The notes below the pieces were generated by a model. That model worked only from the letters and a program-made list of their open reading frames with translations, did no database searches and was not told where the DNA came from. Of a stretch of DNA of 43,715 bases, positions 42,885-43,715 are shown one piece after another (the stretch's first letter is position 1; each line of letters starts with the position of its first letter). The DNA is from Euryarchaeota archaeon UBA171 (GTDB lineage Archaea > Thermoplasmatota > Poseidoniia > Poseidoniales > Thalassarchaeaceae): NCBI GenBank assembly GCA_002497295.1, contig DANO01000037.1:1-43715 (forward strand). Reading direction: 5' to 3'. Position numbers and translations under genes: made by a program.

Positions 42885-42917
42885 CCTAATCCCTCAGTCC
42901 GCGGCGACCGGCCGTTC

Positions 42918-42927
42918 GTATTTAATC
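42918..42927 (-). promoter_or_regulatory. TATA box of L10e
   Basis: GATTAAATAC on the minus strand is centred 38 bp before the L10e ATG and would give a leader of about 12 nt. It overlaps the stop codon of the upstream EamA transporter gene. Confidence 0.5.
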
Positions 42928-43715
42928 CTGAAGGGGGCTTCTCCCCGCTCTTCCCACTGCCTCGCTCTCCCTCTGGACGACTCTCACACCAAGTACGATG
43001 AGTATGAAACCCAACAGGAGTGAGGCGCCCAACTGCTCATCGAGAAGCAGCCAACCCCCGAGGACCCCGAATGGCGGCACGAGAAACACATAGGAGGAGG
43101 CGGAGGTCGCACCAATCTTCTCGACACCGACGACGAACCATATGTAAGCCAAAACAGTGGATAGTATACTCAGGTACAAGATGGCCAGGATATCCTCGTT
43201 GTTGGGAGTCTCAAAGCCCCCTGAGTAGACATCCGCCAGCCACCATGGCGTGAGCAGGACTGTTCCGACGAGAGAGTACCAGACTACGATCTCCGAGGAA
43301 CTGGCACCATTGTCCCCCTCGGTCTCGAGCATTATCCTGGTCAGATTGGTCGCAGTGGCCCAGCACAGTGCTGCGAGCATTATCATGAAGTCGCCTTTCA
43401 GCCTGTCATGCAGAGGGATATCGGTGTTAGGGCTCCATCCCGTCACCACTGCGACTCCGATGAAGGCAAGGACGAGGCCATAGACCATCCTTGCAGTGAT
43501 CTTCTGGCCGAGGAAGGGGGAAGCGAGCAGGACCGTGAATATGGGATTCATGGTGATTATCAGCGAGGCGTCTCCCGCGGCGGTGAACTTCATCCCGTGC
43601 ATGAACAGGAGCTGATACCCCATCACCGCGAAAATCGCAATGAGGACAACACTCACCCATGCATCTCTGGAGTCAGGCAGCCATCGTACTTTCTCGCCCT
43701 TGGCCGATCTGTAGA
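42922..43715 (-). CDS. EamA/DMT-family transporter, N-terminus beyond the window
   Basis: Membrane exporter of the drug/metabolite transporter superfamily; substrate unknown. The visible 264 residues include two EamA-type blocks: LLFMHGMKFTAAGDASLIITMNPIFTVLLASPFLGQKITARMVYGLVLAFIGVAVV and ILSTVLAYIWFVVGVEKIGATSASSYVFLVPPFGVLGGWLLLDEQLGASLLLGFILIVLGV. About eight membrane helices are visible. The frame stays open to the window edge; the GTG at 43656 is probably internal, since one or two helices of the first repeat should lie upstream. Confidence 0.88.
   Translation of the reverse strand, partial: YRSAKGEKVRWLPDSRDAWVSVVLIAIFAVMGYQLLFMHGMKFTAAGDASLIITMNPIFTVLLASPFLGQKITARMVYGLVLAFIGVAVVTGWSPNTDIPLHDRLKGDFMIMLAALCWATATNLTRIMLETEGDNGASSSEIVVWYSLVGTVLLTPWWLADVYSGGFETPNNEDILAILYLSILSTVLAYIWFVVGVEKIGATSASSYVFLVPPFGVLGGWLLLDEQLGASLLLGFILIVLGVRVVQRESEAVGRAGRSPLQD

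Noticed and set aside
1..43715. Insertion sequences, prophage or integrase genes.
   Set aside because: No transposase or integrase frame and no terminal repeats were seen; gene order is that of a housekeeping chromosome.

Overview
The window is a chromosomal segment of an archaeon, most likely a Thermoplasmatota-type euryarchaeon close to the planktonic Marine Group II (Poseidoniales). The information-processing genes are archaeal: RFC small subunit, RPA with its partner gene, Orc1/Cdc6, aIF2-gamma, S6e, L10e, Dph2, a nine-gene A-type ATP synthase operon, and isoprenoid-lipid genes. Several metabolic genes are of bacterial type: MogA, RNase PH, class II HMG-CoA reductase, L-aspartate oxidase and a luciferase-like oxidoreductase. 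That mixture is typical of the group. The taxonomic call is an inference from gene content; no 16S gene is present.

Layout. 1-4.5 kb: a possible tRNA cut by the left edge, a membrane protein, rfcS and panB on the minus strand, tRNA-Phe, then RNase PH and MogA as an overlapping minus-strand pair. 4.7-8.3 kb: RPA and its associated protein, converging on a SAP-repeat protein. 8.3-11.5 kb: a divergent HemC-like protein faces a prenyl synthase plus geranylgeranyl reductase pair for membrane lipids; the two transcripts appear to share one palindromic TATA box. 11.6-13 kb: an AT-rich small membrane protein and a UbiE-like methyltransferase. 13-21.6 kb: the A-type ATP synthase operon H-I-K-E-C-F-A-B-D. 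21.6-25 kb: a large membrane protein that looks like a catalytically dead site-2 protease fused to an exported domain, then PanE. 25-33.6 kb: NadB divergent from an SMC-ScpA-ScpB condensin operon, then class II HMG-CoA reductase.

33.6-36 kb is the most unusual part. A 307-bp intergenic gap contains a block of about 22 percent GC with same-strand repeats of a CGTTAA element, four of them spaced exactly 11 bp. It lies between diverging genes, immediately upstream of an ORC-like AAA+ protein with degenerate Walker motifs and a C-terminal winged helix. This is a candidate replication origin or a multi-site operator. 36-43.7 kb is all minus strand: L10e, phosphoribosyltransferase, luciferase-like oxidoreductase, Dph2, Orc1/Cdc6, S6e, aIF2-gamma and a PIN nuclease, with an EamA transporter running off the right edge.

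Translation starts appear mixed. Some genes seem leaderless, with a TATA box 24-28 nt before the ATG. The ATP synthase operon uses strong Shine-Dalgarno sites, two of which precede TTG start codons.
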